Positions 16,838-26,791 of a DNA stretch of 64,000 bases are shown in pieces; the first letter of the stretch is position 1, and each line of letters starts with the position of its first letter. The stretch is from NCBI RefSeq assembly GCF_904846705.1, contig NZ_CAJHBS010000003.1, positions 1 to 64,000 on the forward strand. Reading direction: 5' to 3'. Below the pieces are notes generated by a model that saw only the letters and a list, made by a program, of their open reading frames with translations, had not been told where the DNA came from and searched no databases. The translations under genes and the position numbers were made by a program. Origin of the DNA: Psychrobacter sp. Pi2-52 (lineage in GTDB: Bacteria > Pseudomonadota > Gammaproteobacteria > Pseudomonadales > Moraxellaceae).

Positions 16838-19822
16838 TTAACGATTTGGAACAGTTAGACGCTGACCACGCTGCAACATCGTATCAGCGGCGATATTATT
16901 CATATCAGCCAGCTCTTGTGTTGAGACACCATATTTACGTGCTAGACCAATCAAGCTATCACCCGAGCCAACCGTATAGCTTACCGTTGCTTTTGGTACT
17001 TTAAGCGTTTGGCCGCGCTGTAGCTGAGCATTGGTCGCTAGATCGTTGGTCGCTGCCAAATCCTCTACCGATATGCCAAACTGACGTGCTAGAGCAATCA
17101 GGCCATCACCAGATTTAACTTTGTAGCTTTCAGTATTGCTCAGTTTTGTTCCGCTGCTTGCTGAGCTACTACTACTAGCAGAGCTGCTGCTTTGACTGCT
17201 ACTAGATGCGCTTGCCACACTGCCACTAGCAGGGATAGTGATAGTACGACCCAGTATCAAATTCGAATTGGTATTCAAATTGTTTGCTGATGCCAAATCA
17301 CTTAAGCCAATATTGTAGCGTTTGGCGACACCCGTTAAGGTATCACCTGATTTTACTTTGTAGCTGACCGCTTTGTCATTCAACTGACGATCGACCAATT
17401 CTTTAGAAGCAGGAACTTTAATCGTTTGACCACGTTGCAAGCGAGCTTTCGCATCAAAGTTGCTGTTTACCGCAGCAAGTTCCGTTGCACTCACTCCGAT
17501 GCTGTTCGCAATACCAATCAGCGTATCACCTGATTTTACTTTGTAATTGGTGGTCGCGACCGAGCTTGAGCTATTACTACTACTAGCACTTGTCGTACTT
17601 GTAGCATCGAAATCAACACTGGCTGGCACTTTAAGCGTCTGACCAACATATAGCGAACTTGTGCTGTTGATACCGTTGAGACTGGCTAAAGTATCTGTCG
17701 ACACATTGAATTGACGTGCCAATGCAATTAATCCGTCCCCTGCTTTTACTTTATAGTTTTTGGTCGCAGTGCTTGATTTACTCGGCTTGGTAGAAGGCGC
17801 TGCAGGTGTCGTCGCAGGTGTAGTCACTTTACCCGGTATGAGCCATAGTTTCTGACCTCTGAGCAGATCAGCACGGCTGCTCAGGTTGTTATAGCTGGCT
17901 AGCTGAGTGACCGATAAGCCAAAACGATTAGCCGTACCGATAAGCGTATCACCGCCTTGTACGACGTAACTGTCAGGCTGACTAGCGGCGGCGTTATTAG
18001 CAGTGCTCAGTGGCTCGATAGTCTTGGCATTATATAGATATAACGTACTGCCAGAGAGCAAATTGGCACTGGCATCTATCTGGTTCCATTCTGCGATATC
18101 ACGCCAGCTAACCCCTGCTCGACTCGCAATGTTCGAGAGCGTATCGCCACGTTTGACCGTATAAGTGGTACGAGTGCCTTGAGGTTTTGGCTTACTTACC
18201 GAGGTTTTAGCAAAGCTAAGTTTCTTCTCTGCACCACTCGCTTCTAAGATAGACTGCTGTGTTTGTACGGCTGATAGATTAATGTTGCCATCAGCATTGA
18301 TAACATTGGTCTCAGAGGTATTTCTCCGGATTTGATTGGCAATGAAATCACGCTCTTCTTTGCTAAGCGGTGGCTCTTGGACAATCGTATTGTTCTGAGT
18401 AATCTGAGCTGAGGTAGTCGGTAGACTGTTACTGCTCTTAAGCTCAGCATTGATTTTGTTAGTCTCTGCTGTGGTCAGTGGTGGCTCAGTACGAGCTGAA
18501 GAATTGCCACTGTATACCGAGCTGCTAGTTGGCGTCGCAGATGGTGAGATGTAGCTGGTAGTCTGCTGAGGTACACTTGCGCTAGCGGCATAATCAGCCA
18601 ATGCACTACCAGTAGACGGTAGTGATGAGGCAGTATAGGGTTTGTTATTATAGCTTGGCGTAGTCGCTGTCGTGCTTGAGCTACCTGCGTTGTTTGAGGC
18701 GAGTACATTGCCTGTACCGTTACCTCTGAGCCCACTTAATTTGGCATCAGCATTGAGGCTGACGTCGTTAGGAATGATGACACGCTGTGGACCTGAAGAA
18801 TCAACGCGGCCTGATGTCAGTGCAGTGTTTAGACGCTCTAGCTCATCATAGCTGACTCCAGTTAACTGCGATACTTCTGCCAAGCTCACACCATAGTTAA
18901 CTGGTACACTACGGAAATGCTGACGGTTAGCGATAGCTGGTAGATACACACCATACTGCTCAGGCTTAGCGACGATTTCGGCTACAGCTAAGAAACGCGG
19001 CACATAGTTCATCGTTTCAGTCGGTAATTGAAGTGACCAGTAATCTGTTGGCAGTCCGCGCGCTGCGTTGGCATCAATTGCTTTTTGTACACGGCCAGGT
19101 CCAGCGTTATAAGCAGCCAATGCTAGCTCCCAACTACCGAACTGGTTGTGCAATGCTGTCAAAAAGTCATAGGCAGCACGTGTCGATTCGATCACATCGC
19201 GACGACCATCATAAGTGCTGCTTTGGTTCAAGCCATAGATACGGCCTGTACTTGGAATAAACTGCCATAAGCCCGCAGCTGCCGCACTACTCGTACCACT
19301 TGGATCGTAAGAGCTTTCGATAACTGGTAACAAGGCAAGCTCTGTTGGAATATTGCGACGCTCTGCCTCTCGTACCGTATGATAGATATAACGACTGGCA
19401 CGTGCAGTTAGGCGATTGAGATAATCCTGTCTACTGGTAAACCAGCTTTTTTGACCTTCAATGCGCTGATTATAGATTGGCTTACCACCATTCATGCGGT
19501 AGCCTGCGCGTAGACGATTCCACAAATCACCATATTGCTGAATAGCAAGCTGGTTACCTTCTACCATGGTCATGTCAGTAGCTTCTAACAAGTCAGCCAA
19601 CTCATCCAAACTCTCTGCATCCAAAAACGCAGTTGAGTAGTCTGCACTACCTGTATTAGCCCCTTGACTGGCAGGACTTTTGGTAATGACAGATGAGCTA
19701 TTGGTCGCACCTTTGTTTTTTACCGCTGATGTATTGCTACACGCACTAATCAGTAAAGTGGATACCGCAAGCGTCAATGGCAACGCAATAAATGAGCGAG
19801 AGTGTGATAGCACAGTAGACAT
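16838..19822 (-). CDS. mltD: MltD-like lipoprotein transglycosylase with seven LysM domains
   Basis: Protein of 994 residues, about twice E. coli MltD (452). A lipoprotein signal ends in LISAC with Cys28 as the lipidated residue. The SLT domain spans ~150-270 with catalytic Glu169 (LPVIESSYDP) and LALAAYNAGPGRV. A low-complexity Ser/Thr/Ala region (~365-540) follows. Then come seven LysM peptidoglycan-binding repeats, recognised by VK(S/A)GDxLxxxA starts and GQxLKVP ends and separated by Ser-rich linkers, one almost pure Ser/Ala. E. coli MltD has two LysM. It should cut glycan strands at the outer membrane face. The ATG at 19822 has AGGA some distance upstream. Confidence 0.94.
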   Translation of the reverse strand: MSTVLSHSRSFIALPLTLAVSTLLISACSNTSAVKNKGATNSSSVITKSPASQGANTGSADYSTAFLDAESLDELADLLEATDMTMVEGNQLAIQQYGDLWNRLRAGYRMNGGKPIYNQRIEGQKSWFTSRQDYLNRLTARASRYIYHTVREAERRNIPTELALLPVIESSYDPSGTSSAAAAGLWQFIPSTGRIYGLNQSSTYDGRRDVIESTRAAYDFLTALHNQFGSWELALAAYNAGPGRVQKAIDANAARGLPTDYWSLQLPTETMNYVPRFLAVAEIVAKPEQYGVYLPAIANRQHFRSVPVNYGVSLAEVSQLTGVSYDELERLNTALTSGRVDSSGPQRVIIPNDVSLNADAKLSGLRGNGTGNVLASNNAGSSSTTATTPSYNNKPYTASSLPSTGSALADYAASASVPQQTTSYISPSATPTSSSVYSGNSSARTEPPLTTAETNKINAELKSSNSLPTTSAQITQNNTIVQEPPLSKEERDFIANQIRRNTSETNVINADGNINLSAVQTQQSILEASGAEKKLSFAKTSVSKPKPQGTRTTYTVKRGDTLSNIASRAGVSWRDIAEWNQIDASANLLSGSTLYLYNAKTIEPLSTANNAAASQPDSYVVQGGDTLIGTANRFGLSVTQLASYNNLSSRADLLRGQKLWLIPGKVTTPATTPAAPSTKPSKSSTATKNYKVKAGDGLIALARQFNVSTDTLASLNGINSTSSLYVGQTLKVPASVDFDATSTTSASSSNSSSSVATTNYKVKSGDTLIGIANSIGVSATELAAVNSNFDAKARLQRGQTIKVPASKELVDRQLNDKAVSYKVKSGDTLTGVAKRYNIGLSDLASANNLNTNSNLILGRTITIPASGSVASASSSSQSSSSASSSSSASSGTKLSNTESYKVKSGDGLIALARQFGISVEDLAATNDLATNAQLQRGQTLKVPKATVSYTVGSGDSLIGLARKYGVSTQELADMNNIAADTMLQRGQRLTVPNR

Positions 19823-20066
19823 GATATTGGAGGTTTCCTAACGACAGAAATTAATAAGATAAAGTTGATGGATAGTATAGTATGCAATGTAAAGCAAAGA
19901 CTAGCCTAATATAAAAGATAATAATAGACGCTCAAGTAGCCTATAAAACTAAGTAATAACTGTTTAACCAACTAAAACCTCTTATAAGTTAGAATCTCAG
20001 CCAGTTAGATTAGCTATTGGTTATATTGCTTATTGTATTTTTGAGTCTTGCTTGGTCAATGGCGAC

Positions 20067-20561
20067 TTAATTAATAGCTACCTGTGATACTGCGCGCAAG
20101 AGCACTGCATTGCCAGTAGATAAGGTCAAGGTCACACGAGATGTAGTGACAAATGATACTTGCTGACCATTTTTTACCCAGCTCTCATTGGTCGTCACAT
20201 TGGCTTTGGCTTGTGAACCAGTAATCACCACATTATCTACCGAAATATCATAGCGATAATTAGACGTATCATTCCAGCTGTTTTGAAGCAGCTTTAAATA
20301 GGCATCTTTATCTAAACTGGTAGATTTACCTTTTCTAGATAAAGAAATAAGCGCGTCATCTGACACAAGGCGCGATACCTGATTGATACTCTGGCTATTC
20401 GCTGATGCTTTCATTGCGGCGGCATAGTTCTGCACCAAATCTTCGGTCATAGTTGCCGCTTGTGCATTGATACTGATGGTGCTGGCTACTGCTACGATTG
20501 CAGTGATGCTGGCGCTTTTCACCAATAGAGCTAACAGCCTATTTCCCAATAATTTTTTCAT
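20067..20561 (-). CDS. Secreted protein of unknown function, NTF2-like shape
   Basis: The start was set at the ATG at 20561, which has AAGGA at 6 bases. An upstream in-frame ATG at 20597 lacks this. The 164-residue product has a signal peptide (MKKLLGNRLLALLVKSA, cleavage probably after AQA near residue 35). The mature part alternates helix and strand, and its length and pattern suit an NTF2/SnoaL-like cone domain, but I see no catalytic residues and do not recognise a family. It lies downstream of, and in the same direction as, the CorC-like gene, but 385 bases separate them. Probably periplasmic. Confidence 0.78.
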   Translation of the reverse strand: MKKLLGNRLLALLVKSASITAIVAVASTISINAQAATMTEDLVQNYAAAMKASANSQSINQVSRLVSDDALISLSRKGKSTSLDKDAYLKLLQNSWNDTSNYRYDISVDNVVITGSQAKANVTTNESWVKNGQQVSFVTTSRVTLTLSTGNAVLLRAVSQVAIN

Positions 20562-20946
20562 GATAATCCTTAGCGATATTTTTTTCGTTAGTGTCATATA
20601 GTGACGATTAACGCTCTTTTATCATTTATTTTGGCAGTGTATCTGTATAGATATATCTATATAAGTATACTCATATCATATGCCGAGCCTATCATCGAAT
20701 TCTCACAGCCATGTGACACCCTGTGTAATTATTGCGACTAGAAACACAGACTATCAAATCAAATACTCTTAACATTTTATGCTGTAAATCCTAGCTCAAA
20801 CAGTTAAATTCTTTGTAGCTCTAGCTTGATAGTCAGCCCATAATGAGCTGACCATTTTTAAACCATCAATCTTTAGAACCATCAATACTTATGATTGAAC
20901 TATCAACGCTAGAGTGTGGCTTCATTAAGGCGTCATTAAGGCTTCG
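20562..20946. other. Spacer with a perfect palindrome
   Basis: No gene. TATAGATATATCTATA at 20646-20661 is a perfect 16-bp palindrome in the likely promoter region of the secreted protein. Near 20921-20950 the phrase TTAAGGC repeats downstream of the CorC-like gene. Confidence 0.5.
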
Positions 20947-22260
20947 TTAGGACTTAGGTTCGTTGTTACTATCTTCATACTGCTCATCATCGCTGAGCTT
21001 CATACCTAAACGCTCTACCCGTCTGTCCATCATCTGACGAGCCAAGGCCTGCATGTCTTCGACGCGGTCAATCTCATCAACAATCTCAAGACCTAACAAT
21101 GTCTCAAACACATCTTCTAACGTGACAAGCCCTTTAACTTCACCATATTCGCCGACTGTAATGGCGATATGAATACGGTTTTTTAGCATCAACTCTAACA
21201 AGTCAAACAGCTTCATTTTAGAGAAAACAAAAGTGATGTCACGCTGAAATTGCGTCAACGGCTTGTGCATAGCATGATTAACTTTAGCCAGTAGCATGTC
21301 CGTTTTTAGGACAAAGCCTGTAATGTTATCCAAATCACCATCATAGATTGGCAAGCGAGAAAACGTCAGCTTCGGACGATCAACCAATAGTTCAGCAACG
21401 GTTTTATTCTCTTCGAATGCAAGCATCACCGAGCGCGGGGTCATGATGTCTTCGACTTTAATCGCGCCAAATGCAAGCAAGTTACGAATGATACGCGATT
21501 CTAGTGGGTCAATTTGCCCTGACTCTTCACCGATACTCGCAAGAGCAGCAAACTCACGGCGGCTAAATGTTTGCGGCTCTTTACCACGTACCAATAGTTT
21601 TGTCAGACGCTCTGAGAACCAAATTAACGGATATAGCAGCATGATGATGCCACGAACGAAATAAGCAACCAAACCACTTAGCTGACGCCAGTAAACCGTA
21701 CCTAAAGTTTTTGGGATAATCTCAGACAAGAATAAGATAGCAAGCGTCATAAGGGCCGAAAACAGACCAAACCACGCACTACCAAAGACGATTGTGGCCT
21801 GTGCACCCGCTCCAATAGAACCAAGTGTATGAGCAACGGTATTTAACGTTAAAATAGCGGCTAGCGACTGGTCAATATTGTCCACTTTGAGACTTTTAAG
21901 CATTTCTGCTTTTTTTGGACTGGTCTCTTGTACATCAGCAATAAACGATGGCGTCATGCTCAGCAGAACAGACTCTGCTAATGAACAGACAAAAGAGACA
22001 CCAATGGCGAGTAAGACAAAAAATATCAATAAAGAAACGCTAAGCGCAGTTGGTGCTGCCGCCCCGCTGGATGTTGATACAGCACCAGCTGCCCACACTG
22101 CCTGCGGTAGCATAAAGATTGCTAATGCAGATAGTGCCGAAAAAGAAGTATAACCAAATCGAGAACTAGTAGTCATTCTCGGGGGAGGTTCTGCAGATGC
22201 GTCTTTACGATGAGCGCGCGGACGACATAAACGAGGTACAAACATAAAAGTGGTGAACAA
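20947..22260 (-). CDS. DUF21/CBS (CorC/HlyC-type, CNNM family) membrane protein
   Basis: Membrane protein of 437 residues. It has a DUF21 transmembrane domain (about residues 75-215, including LAESVLLS and LSEIIPKTLG) and then a tandem CBS pair (about 270-390, with VEDIMTPRSVM and GLVTLEDVFETLLGLEIVDE). This is the CNNM/CorB type, linked to Mg2+ or Co2+ transport or export. The C-terminal CorC-HlyC domain is missing. Residues 1-28 are Arg/Pro-rich. An in-frame ATG at 22176 (MTTSSRFGY) leads directly into a hydrophobic segment and could be the true start. Neither has a good Shine-Dalgarno sequence. Confidence 0.88.
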   Translation of the reverse strand: MFTTFMFVPRLCRPRAHRKDASAEPPPRMTTSSRFGYTSFSALSALAIFMLPQAVWAAGAVSTSSGAAAPTALSVSLLIFFVLLAIGVSFVCSLAESVLLSMTPSFIADVQETSPKKAEMLKSLKVDNIDQSLAAILTLNTVAHTLGSIGAGAQATIVFGSAWFGLFSALMTLAILFLSEIIPKTLGTVYWRQLSGLVAYFVRGIIMLLYPLIWFSERLTKLLVRGKEPQTFSRREFAALASIGEESGQIDPLESRIIRNLLAFGAIKVEDIMTPRSVMLAFEENKTVAELLVDRPKLTFSRLPIYDGDLDNITGFVLKTDMLLAKVNHAMHKPLTQFQRDITFVFSKMKLFDLLELMLKNRIHIAITVGEYGEVKGLVTLEDVFETLLGLEIVDEIDRVEDMQALARQMMDRRVERLGMKLSDDEQYEDSNNEPKS

Positions 22261-22792
22261 GTTAGGTAACCTAAAAAGAGTAAAAGGAAGATAATGTCAT
22301 GAGCAATTTATATTGATTTTCAGATTATCATTAACAAAATAATAAAAGACATCTGTCTATCGTATAAATAGTTACTCAAAGCTGATTTAATCGCTATTTC
22401 AAAGCCATACTATGCTTTAAAAATCCGTAATATGGTTCAATATATAGCATACTAAATACAGGCCATCATTGCCATTTGATAGTAGCATTGATGATACCAT
22501 TTCACAATAAGTCACCATTTTTAAGTTTTTGTTTTTTGATGACTTTTATTGCCCTACTATTAACGGTTGTATGACGACATCTTTACTAGCCAATTCATGA
22601 CAGTTATTTAGCCTGAGGCTTTATATGTATTATTCGAATATAGTAAAAACATTGTTGTCCAACTCGTTGGCTGATAGTATGCCTTACGCTAAGAAAAACA
22701 CGCTCAGCCTATGATTAACAGTTACCAAGTCTGGGATTTTTTGTTACTATGCGTCTAATTTTATTATTGTCTATGACTTACTGAGAGATATT
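22261..22792. other. Divergent promoter region, CorC-like/yajC
   Basis: No gene is visible in 532 A+T-rich bases. tgt, the usual gene before yajC in many gamma-proteobacteria, is absent. The spacer should hold the sec operon promoter, but I could not single one out. Confidence 0.5.
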
Positions 22793-23122
22793 ATGAGCTT
22801 ATTTATTCAAGCTGCCCATGCTGCACCAGAGACTGCAGGTGCTGCAGGTCTATTCGGTCAGATTTTACTGCCTGTTGCGTTTTTTGCGATTTTTTACTTC
22901 TTGGTCATTCGCCCGCAGTCTAAGCGTACCAAAGAACACCGTGCCATGGTTAACGCATTAACCGTGGGTAGTGAAATCATTTTCGCTGGTGGTTTAATGG
23001 GCCGTATTAAAGCAATCGAAGGCGATTATGCCGTTGTGAGCCTAAACAACAATACTGACGTGAAAGTACAACGTGCTTCTGTTATTTCAGTATTGCCTGC
23101 TGGCACGATCGAAAGCGTTTAA
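22793..23122 (+). CDS. yajC: Preprotein translocase accessory subunit YajC
   Basis: Small inner-membrane protein of 109 residues (E. coli 110) that associates with SecDF in the holo-translocon. A single membrane helix lies at about residues 23-43 (FGQILLPVAFFAIFYFLVI), followed by the conserved RPQSKRTKEHRAMVNAL and a soluble domain with GSEIIFAGGLMGRI. The ATG is preceded by TGAGAG. secD follows after ~390 bases that contain a terminator, so only partial cotranscription is expected. Confidence 0.96.
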   Translation: MSLFIQAAHAAPETAGAAGLFGQILLPVAFFAIFYFLVIRPQSKRTKEHRAMVNALTVGSEIIFAGGLMGRIKAIEGDYAVVSLNNNTDVKVQRASVISVLPAGTIESV

Positions 23123-23125
23123 TTA

Positions 23126-23171
23126 GAATGTTCACTAGCTTTTATTAGTGAAAATTTATTAGTGAACATTC
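23126..23171. other. Inverted repeat with alternative pairing after yajC
   Basis: GAATGTTCACTA (23126-23137) and TAGTGAACATTC (23160-23171) are perfect 12-bp inverted repeats. A third segment, TAGTGAA at 23146-23152, can pair with the same left arm. Two mutually exclusive hairpins are therefore possible, just after the yajC stop codon. Confidence 0.75.
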
Positions 23172-23204
23172 AATAGTCGTCGCATTAACGAATGTAATGA
23201 CTAA

Positions 23205-23236
23205 AAAATGACCGTATATGATTTACGGTCATTTTT
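23205..23236 (+). terminator. Terminator after yajC
   Basis: AAAATGACCGTA (23205-23216) and TACGGTCATTTT (23224-23235) form a 12-bp stem with a seven-base loop, followed by T. Confidence 0.85.
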
Positions 23237-23514
23237 CGCTATTAGCGCAGTAAGGTAAAATTGCTATATAAATTAAGCTTACTGTTTAGATGTCCTATCT
23301 TTATCCAATCTAGCCATATGATTTTTGGTGACCAGATAAACAGACATCTGTATTATTTGCTTTACTGTTTTATGCGTTACTATCATCGCGGATGATCGCA
23401 ATTGTGCATGATGACGGCTGCTGAACATAGCACTCGACCGTTGCTATCGCTAACTTCCCATCTGCTAACTTGTGGCCTACGTCGCCAGTCGTTTATCAAC
23501 TTAAAGAAGTGATT

Positions 23515-25392
23515 ATGCAATATCCCGCTTGGAAATACTTACTAATTGCCGTCGTGCTACTCGTTGCCGGTCTATATGCTGCCCCCAACCTTTATCCTGA
23601 CGAACCTGCTGTGCAGATTACGAGCGCAGCCGCAGGAACTCAGCTATCTGAAGGCATCTTAACCGAGTCTCAAAGCTTACTCGAAGAGGCAGGTCTAGAT
23701 AACCACGATGGTACGTTTGAGGGCAACAGCGCGCTGGTACGCCTCAACAATCCAGTCGATCAGCTAAAAGCGCAAGAAGTGCTACGTCAAAACTTGGGCG
23801 AAGACTATGTCGTTGCCCTTAACCTAGCACAGACTACCCCGCAATGGCTACGCGATATCGGTGCAAGACCGATGAAGCTTGGTCTCGATTTGCGTGGTGG
23901 TGTACGCTTTGTACTCGAAGTCGATATGGACAAAGCGCTTGAACAGCGTTTGACCAGCGCCAGTCGTGATATGCGACGTGAGCTACGTGCTGAGCGAGTA
24001 GCAATCAAAGGTATCAAAACCGAAGATCGCGGCGTGGTATTGCATTTTGCTGATACTGATACTCGTAACCGTGCCCAAAATGTATTGCAAGGCTCGATGA
24101 GCAATACGTTTAACTTGCAGTCTTCTATTGATGATCAAGGTCCTGCATTGGTCTTATCGTATAACGATGCGACACTTGACGAAATCAATAGCTACGCGGT
24201 CAATCAGAACTTAACGACTCTACGTAACCGTATTGCTGAGCTGGGTGTTACCGAAGCTTTGGTACAGTCGCAAGGCGCTAGCCGTATCGTCGTTGAGCTA
24301 CCTGGTGTACAAGATACTGCTGAAGCAAAACGTGTACTTGGTCGTACTGCAAACCTTGAGTTCCGTATGGTGGCAGAAGATGCTGACACTTATACTGGTG
24401 GCATACCTCCAGCGGGCACAGAAGCATTCCCATTCGAAACACTTGATGGTCCTCCTGTACTGTTAGATCGTCAAGCGATCGTCACCGGGGACAAAGTAAC
24501 CAATGCACAAACTGGCTTGGATGAAAGTGGTCTACCTGAAGTAAGTATTACCTTGGACAGTGCTGGCGGCAAGCTCATGCAGAACGCCACTCGTACAGCG
24601 GTTGGTCAACAGATGGCTGTATTGTTCATTGAAAACAAACAAAGAATCACTTACGAAGAAGATCCAGCCACTGGTGAGACGACTGAAGTACGCACACCTT
24701 ACGCTGAAACCAAAGTCATCAACCGCGCCAACATTCAGGCGGTACTGGGTTCGTCATTCCGTATTACTGGTCTAGATAGTAGTGCTGAAGCAGCTGAGCT
24801 TGCCCTATTGCTACGTTCAGGCGCACTTGCTGCACCGATGTATTTCGTAGAAGAGCGCACTATTGGTCCATCACTCGGTCAAGAAAACATTGATAAAGGA
24901 TTGTTCTCTACGCAAGTCGGCTATCTATTAGTCTTCGCGTTTATGATTATCTTCTATCGTCTGTTCGGTGTGATTGCCAACGTTGCGCTAGCCGTTAACG
25001 TTATTATTATCATTGCGATTATGTCAATTTTGGGTTCATCACTTACCCTACCGGGTATCGCAGGTATCGTTTTGACCATTGGTATGGCAGTTGATGCCAA
25101 CGTGCTGATCTTTGAGCGAATACGAGAAGAGATTGCCAATGGTGTGCGGCCAAAATCAGCCATTGTGGCAGGTTTCGATCGCGCATTTAGCAGTATTTTT
25201 GATGCCAACATTACAACCTTATTGGTCGCGTTTATCCTATTTGCGATTGGTACTGGTCCGATTAAAGGCTTTGCGATTACGCTAGCTATTGGTATTGTCA
25301 GCTCGCTATTCACCGCTATTTTGGTGACACGTGCACTGGTACAAATTGCTTATGGTAAGCGTAAATCCATCAAAAGTCTGAGCATCGGTTAG
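23515..25392 (+). CDS. secD: Protein translocase subunit SecD
   Basis: The start was set at the ATG at 23515 (AAGAAG upstream), which gives MQYPAWKYLL and 625 residues (E. coli 615). The longer frame would need a TTG. SecD is half of the proton-driven SecDF motor that pulls exported proteins into the periplasm. Visible marks: an N-terminal membrane helix, KLGLDLRGGVRFVLEVD near residue 121, a large periplasmic domain, and the C-terminal six-helix block with GIVLTIGMAVDANVLIFERIREE. The secF ATG follows after 9 bases, so the two are cotranscribed and probably translationally coupled. Confidence 0.97.
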   Translation: MQYPAWKYLLIAVVLLVAGLYAAPNLYPDEPAVQITSAAAGTQLSEGILTESQSLLEEAGLDNHDGTFEGNSALVRLNNPVDQLKAQEVLRQNLGEDYVVALNLAQTTPQWLRDIGARPMKLGLDLRGGVRFVLEVDMDKALEQRLTSASRDMRRELRAERVAIKGIKTEDRGVVLHFADTDTRNRAQNVLQGSMSNTFNLQSSIDDQGPALVLSYNDATLDEINSYAVNQNLTTLRNRIAELGVTEALVQSQGASRIVVELPGVQDTAEAKRVLGRTANLEFRMVAEDADTYTGGIPPAGTEAFPFETLDGPPVLLDRQAIVTGDKVTNAQTGLDESGLPEVSITLDSAGGKLMQNATRTAVGQQMAVLFIENKQRITYEEDPATGETTEVRTPYAETKVINRANIQAVLGSSFRITGLDSSAEAAELALLLRSGALAAPMYFVEERTIGPSLGQENIDKGLFSTQVGYLLVFAFMIIFYRLFGVIANVALAVNVIIIIAIMSILGSSLTLPGIAGIVLTIGMAVDANVLIFERIREEIANGVRPKSAIVAGFDRAFSSIFDANITTLLVAFILFAIGTGPIKGFAITLAIGIVSSLFTAILVTRALVQIAYGKRKSIKSLSIG

Positions 25393-25401
25393 GAGAATAT
25401 T

Positions 25402-26664
25402 ATGGCGATCGATAATAACAACCCTTTAGAACAGCAGAATAATCCTGATCGAAATGGCTCAAACGGTGACACGACCAATGCAAGTACGCGTCGCCGTAAC
25501 AAACCGCGTCGTGATGGTAAAGGTAGCAATACTAAAACCAATAACCCTACTACCGCAAAGTCAGGTAAAAGCTCTAGTCGTCGCGGTGGTAAAGGTCAAA
25601 ATGCCGAAGACAGTCAAGCACTGTCTACCGCTGTTGATTCTGACGTAATATCAGGTGACGCCGCTGATGATGCAGCAGCTGTCGCTGAAGGTGGCATCAA
25701 GGCAGTTGGCAACCAACGTATCATTCCATTTATGAAGATAGAAAAGCCGATGGCACTACTATCTTTATTTATGGTGATCGGTAGTATCATTGCTATCGCG
25801 GTAAATGGTCTGAACTTAGGTCTTGATTTTACTGGTGGTGTCTCTGCTGATGTTCGTTATGAGCAGCCTGTTGAGCAAGTTGCTGTTGTACAAGCACTAG
25901 CAAACAATGGCTTTGATGATGCGGTTGTACAGTATCTAGGTACGCGTGAAGAGCTATTGGTACGTCTACCTCCTCAGTCTGATAACGTCGATGGACTAAG
26001 CGCAAATCTGACGCAAGCATTGGCACTACCTAGCAATACCGCTACGATTAGCAACGTAAATATCATCGGTAGCCAAGTTGGTAATGAGGTTTATCTAAAC
26101 TCAGTCATGGCATTGGTATTGGCACTGGTATGTATGCTTGGCTATGTTGCCCTACGCTTCCAGTTCAAATTGTCTCTAGGTGCTGTACTGTCACTATTTC
26201 ATGATGCCGTCGTAACCATCGGTGTATTTGCTCTATTCGGTTTCCCATTTGACTTAACAGTCTTGGCTGCGGTATTAGCATTGATTGGTTATTCATTGAA
26301 CGATACCATCGTTGTCTATGACCGTATTCGTGAAAACTTCCGCCGTGTTCGCGGAATTACGCCAGAACAGACGATTGATTTGTCATTGACCGAGACGCTA
26401 CGCCGTACGATTATGACCATCTCAACTGTTCTATTGGTCGTATTGGCTATGCTCTTCTTGGGCGGTGATGGATTATACTGGTTCTCAGTAGCTCTGTTTA
26501 TTGGTTTGCTTGCGGGTACTTACTCATCGACTTATATCGCCAGTTCGATTCCGCTGCGCATGGGTCTGTCGCGTGATGACTTTATCGTAAAAGTAAAACC
26601 AGAGTTTGAAGAAGAAATCGTTACCTTTAATGATCCAAAAATGTTTGAGCAAGACAACGTTTAG
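25402..26664 (+). CDS. secF: Protein translocase subunit SecF with long disordered N-terminal tail
   Basis: SecF of 420 residues, about 100 longer than E. coli SecF (323). Residues ~115-135 are the first membrane helix, followed by GLNLGLDFTGGV and the C-terminal helices with LALIGYSLNDTIVVYDRIRENFRR. The first ~105 residues are an unusual extension. They are rich in Asn, Gly, Ser, Thr and Lys/Arg (for example RRRNKPRRDGKG), then acidic and Ala-rich. This tail faces the cytoplasm and could bind ribosome, RNA or lipid, but its role is unknown. AGGAG precedes the ATG. Confidence 0.96.
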   Translation: MAIDNNNPLEQQNNPDRNGSNGDTTNASTRRRNKPRRDGKGSNTKTNNPTTAKSGKSSSRRGGKGQNAEDSQALSTAVDSDVISGDAADDAAAVAEGGIKAVGNQRIIPFMKIEKPMALLSLFMVIGSIIAIAVNGLNLGLDFTGGVSADVRYEQPVEQVAVVQALANNGFDDAVVQYLGTREELLVRLPPQSDNVDGLSANLTQALALPSNTATISNVNIIGSQVGNEVYLNSVMALVLALVCMLGYVALRFQFKLSLGAVLSLFHDAVVTIGVFALFGFPFDLTVLAAVLALIGYSLNDTIVVYDRIRENFRRVRGITPEQTIDLSLTETLRRTIMTISTVLLVVLAMLFLGGDGLYWFSVALFIGLLAGTYSSTYIASSIPLRMGLSRDDFIVKVKPEFEEEIVTFNDPKMFEQDNV

Positions 26665-26752
26665 TAAGGTATATTAGATAGATTGATACGTTGAACTAGC
26701 GTGTTATCACACTTTATATAATTACTGATTGTACAGCTACAACGTTTAAATA

Positions 26753-26791
26753 AGAGCACCTGACTCATGAATAATGAGTCTAGGTGCTTTT
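26753..26791 (+). terminator. Terminator after secF
   Basis: AGCACCTGACTCAT and ATGAGTC-T-AGGTGCT form a 14-bp stem with one bulge, followed by TTTT. The ATG frame beginning inside it at 26767 is therefore not a start for the next gene. Confidence 0.9.

Larger units (their letters stand above)
23123..23514. other. yajC-secD spacer with competing hairpins and a terminator
   Basis: No gene. It holds an inverted repeat at 23126-23171, a terminator at 23205-23236, and the leader of secD. Confidence 0.6.

Noticed and set aside
20646-20661. Palindrome TATAGATATATCTATA as a LexA or Fur operator
   Set aside because: It fits neither consensus; alternating A/T palindromes arise easily in A+T-rich promoters.
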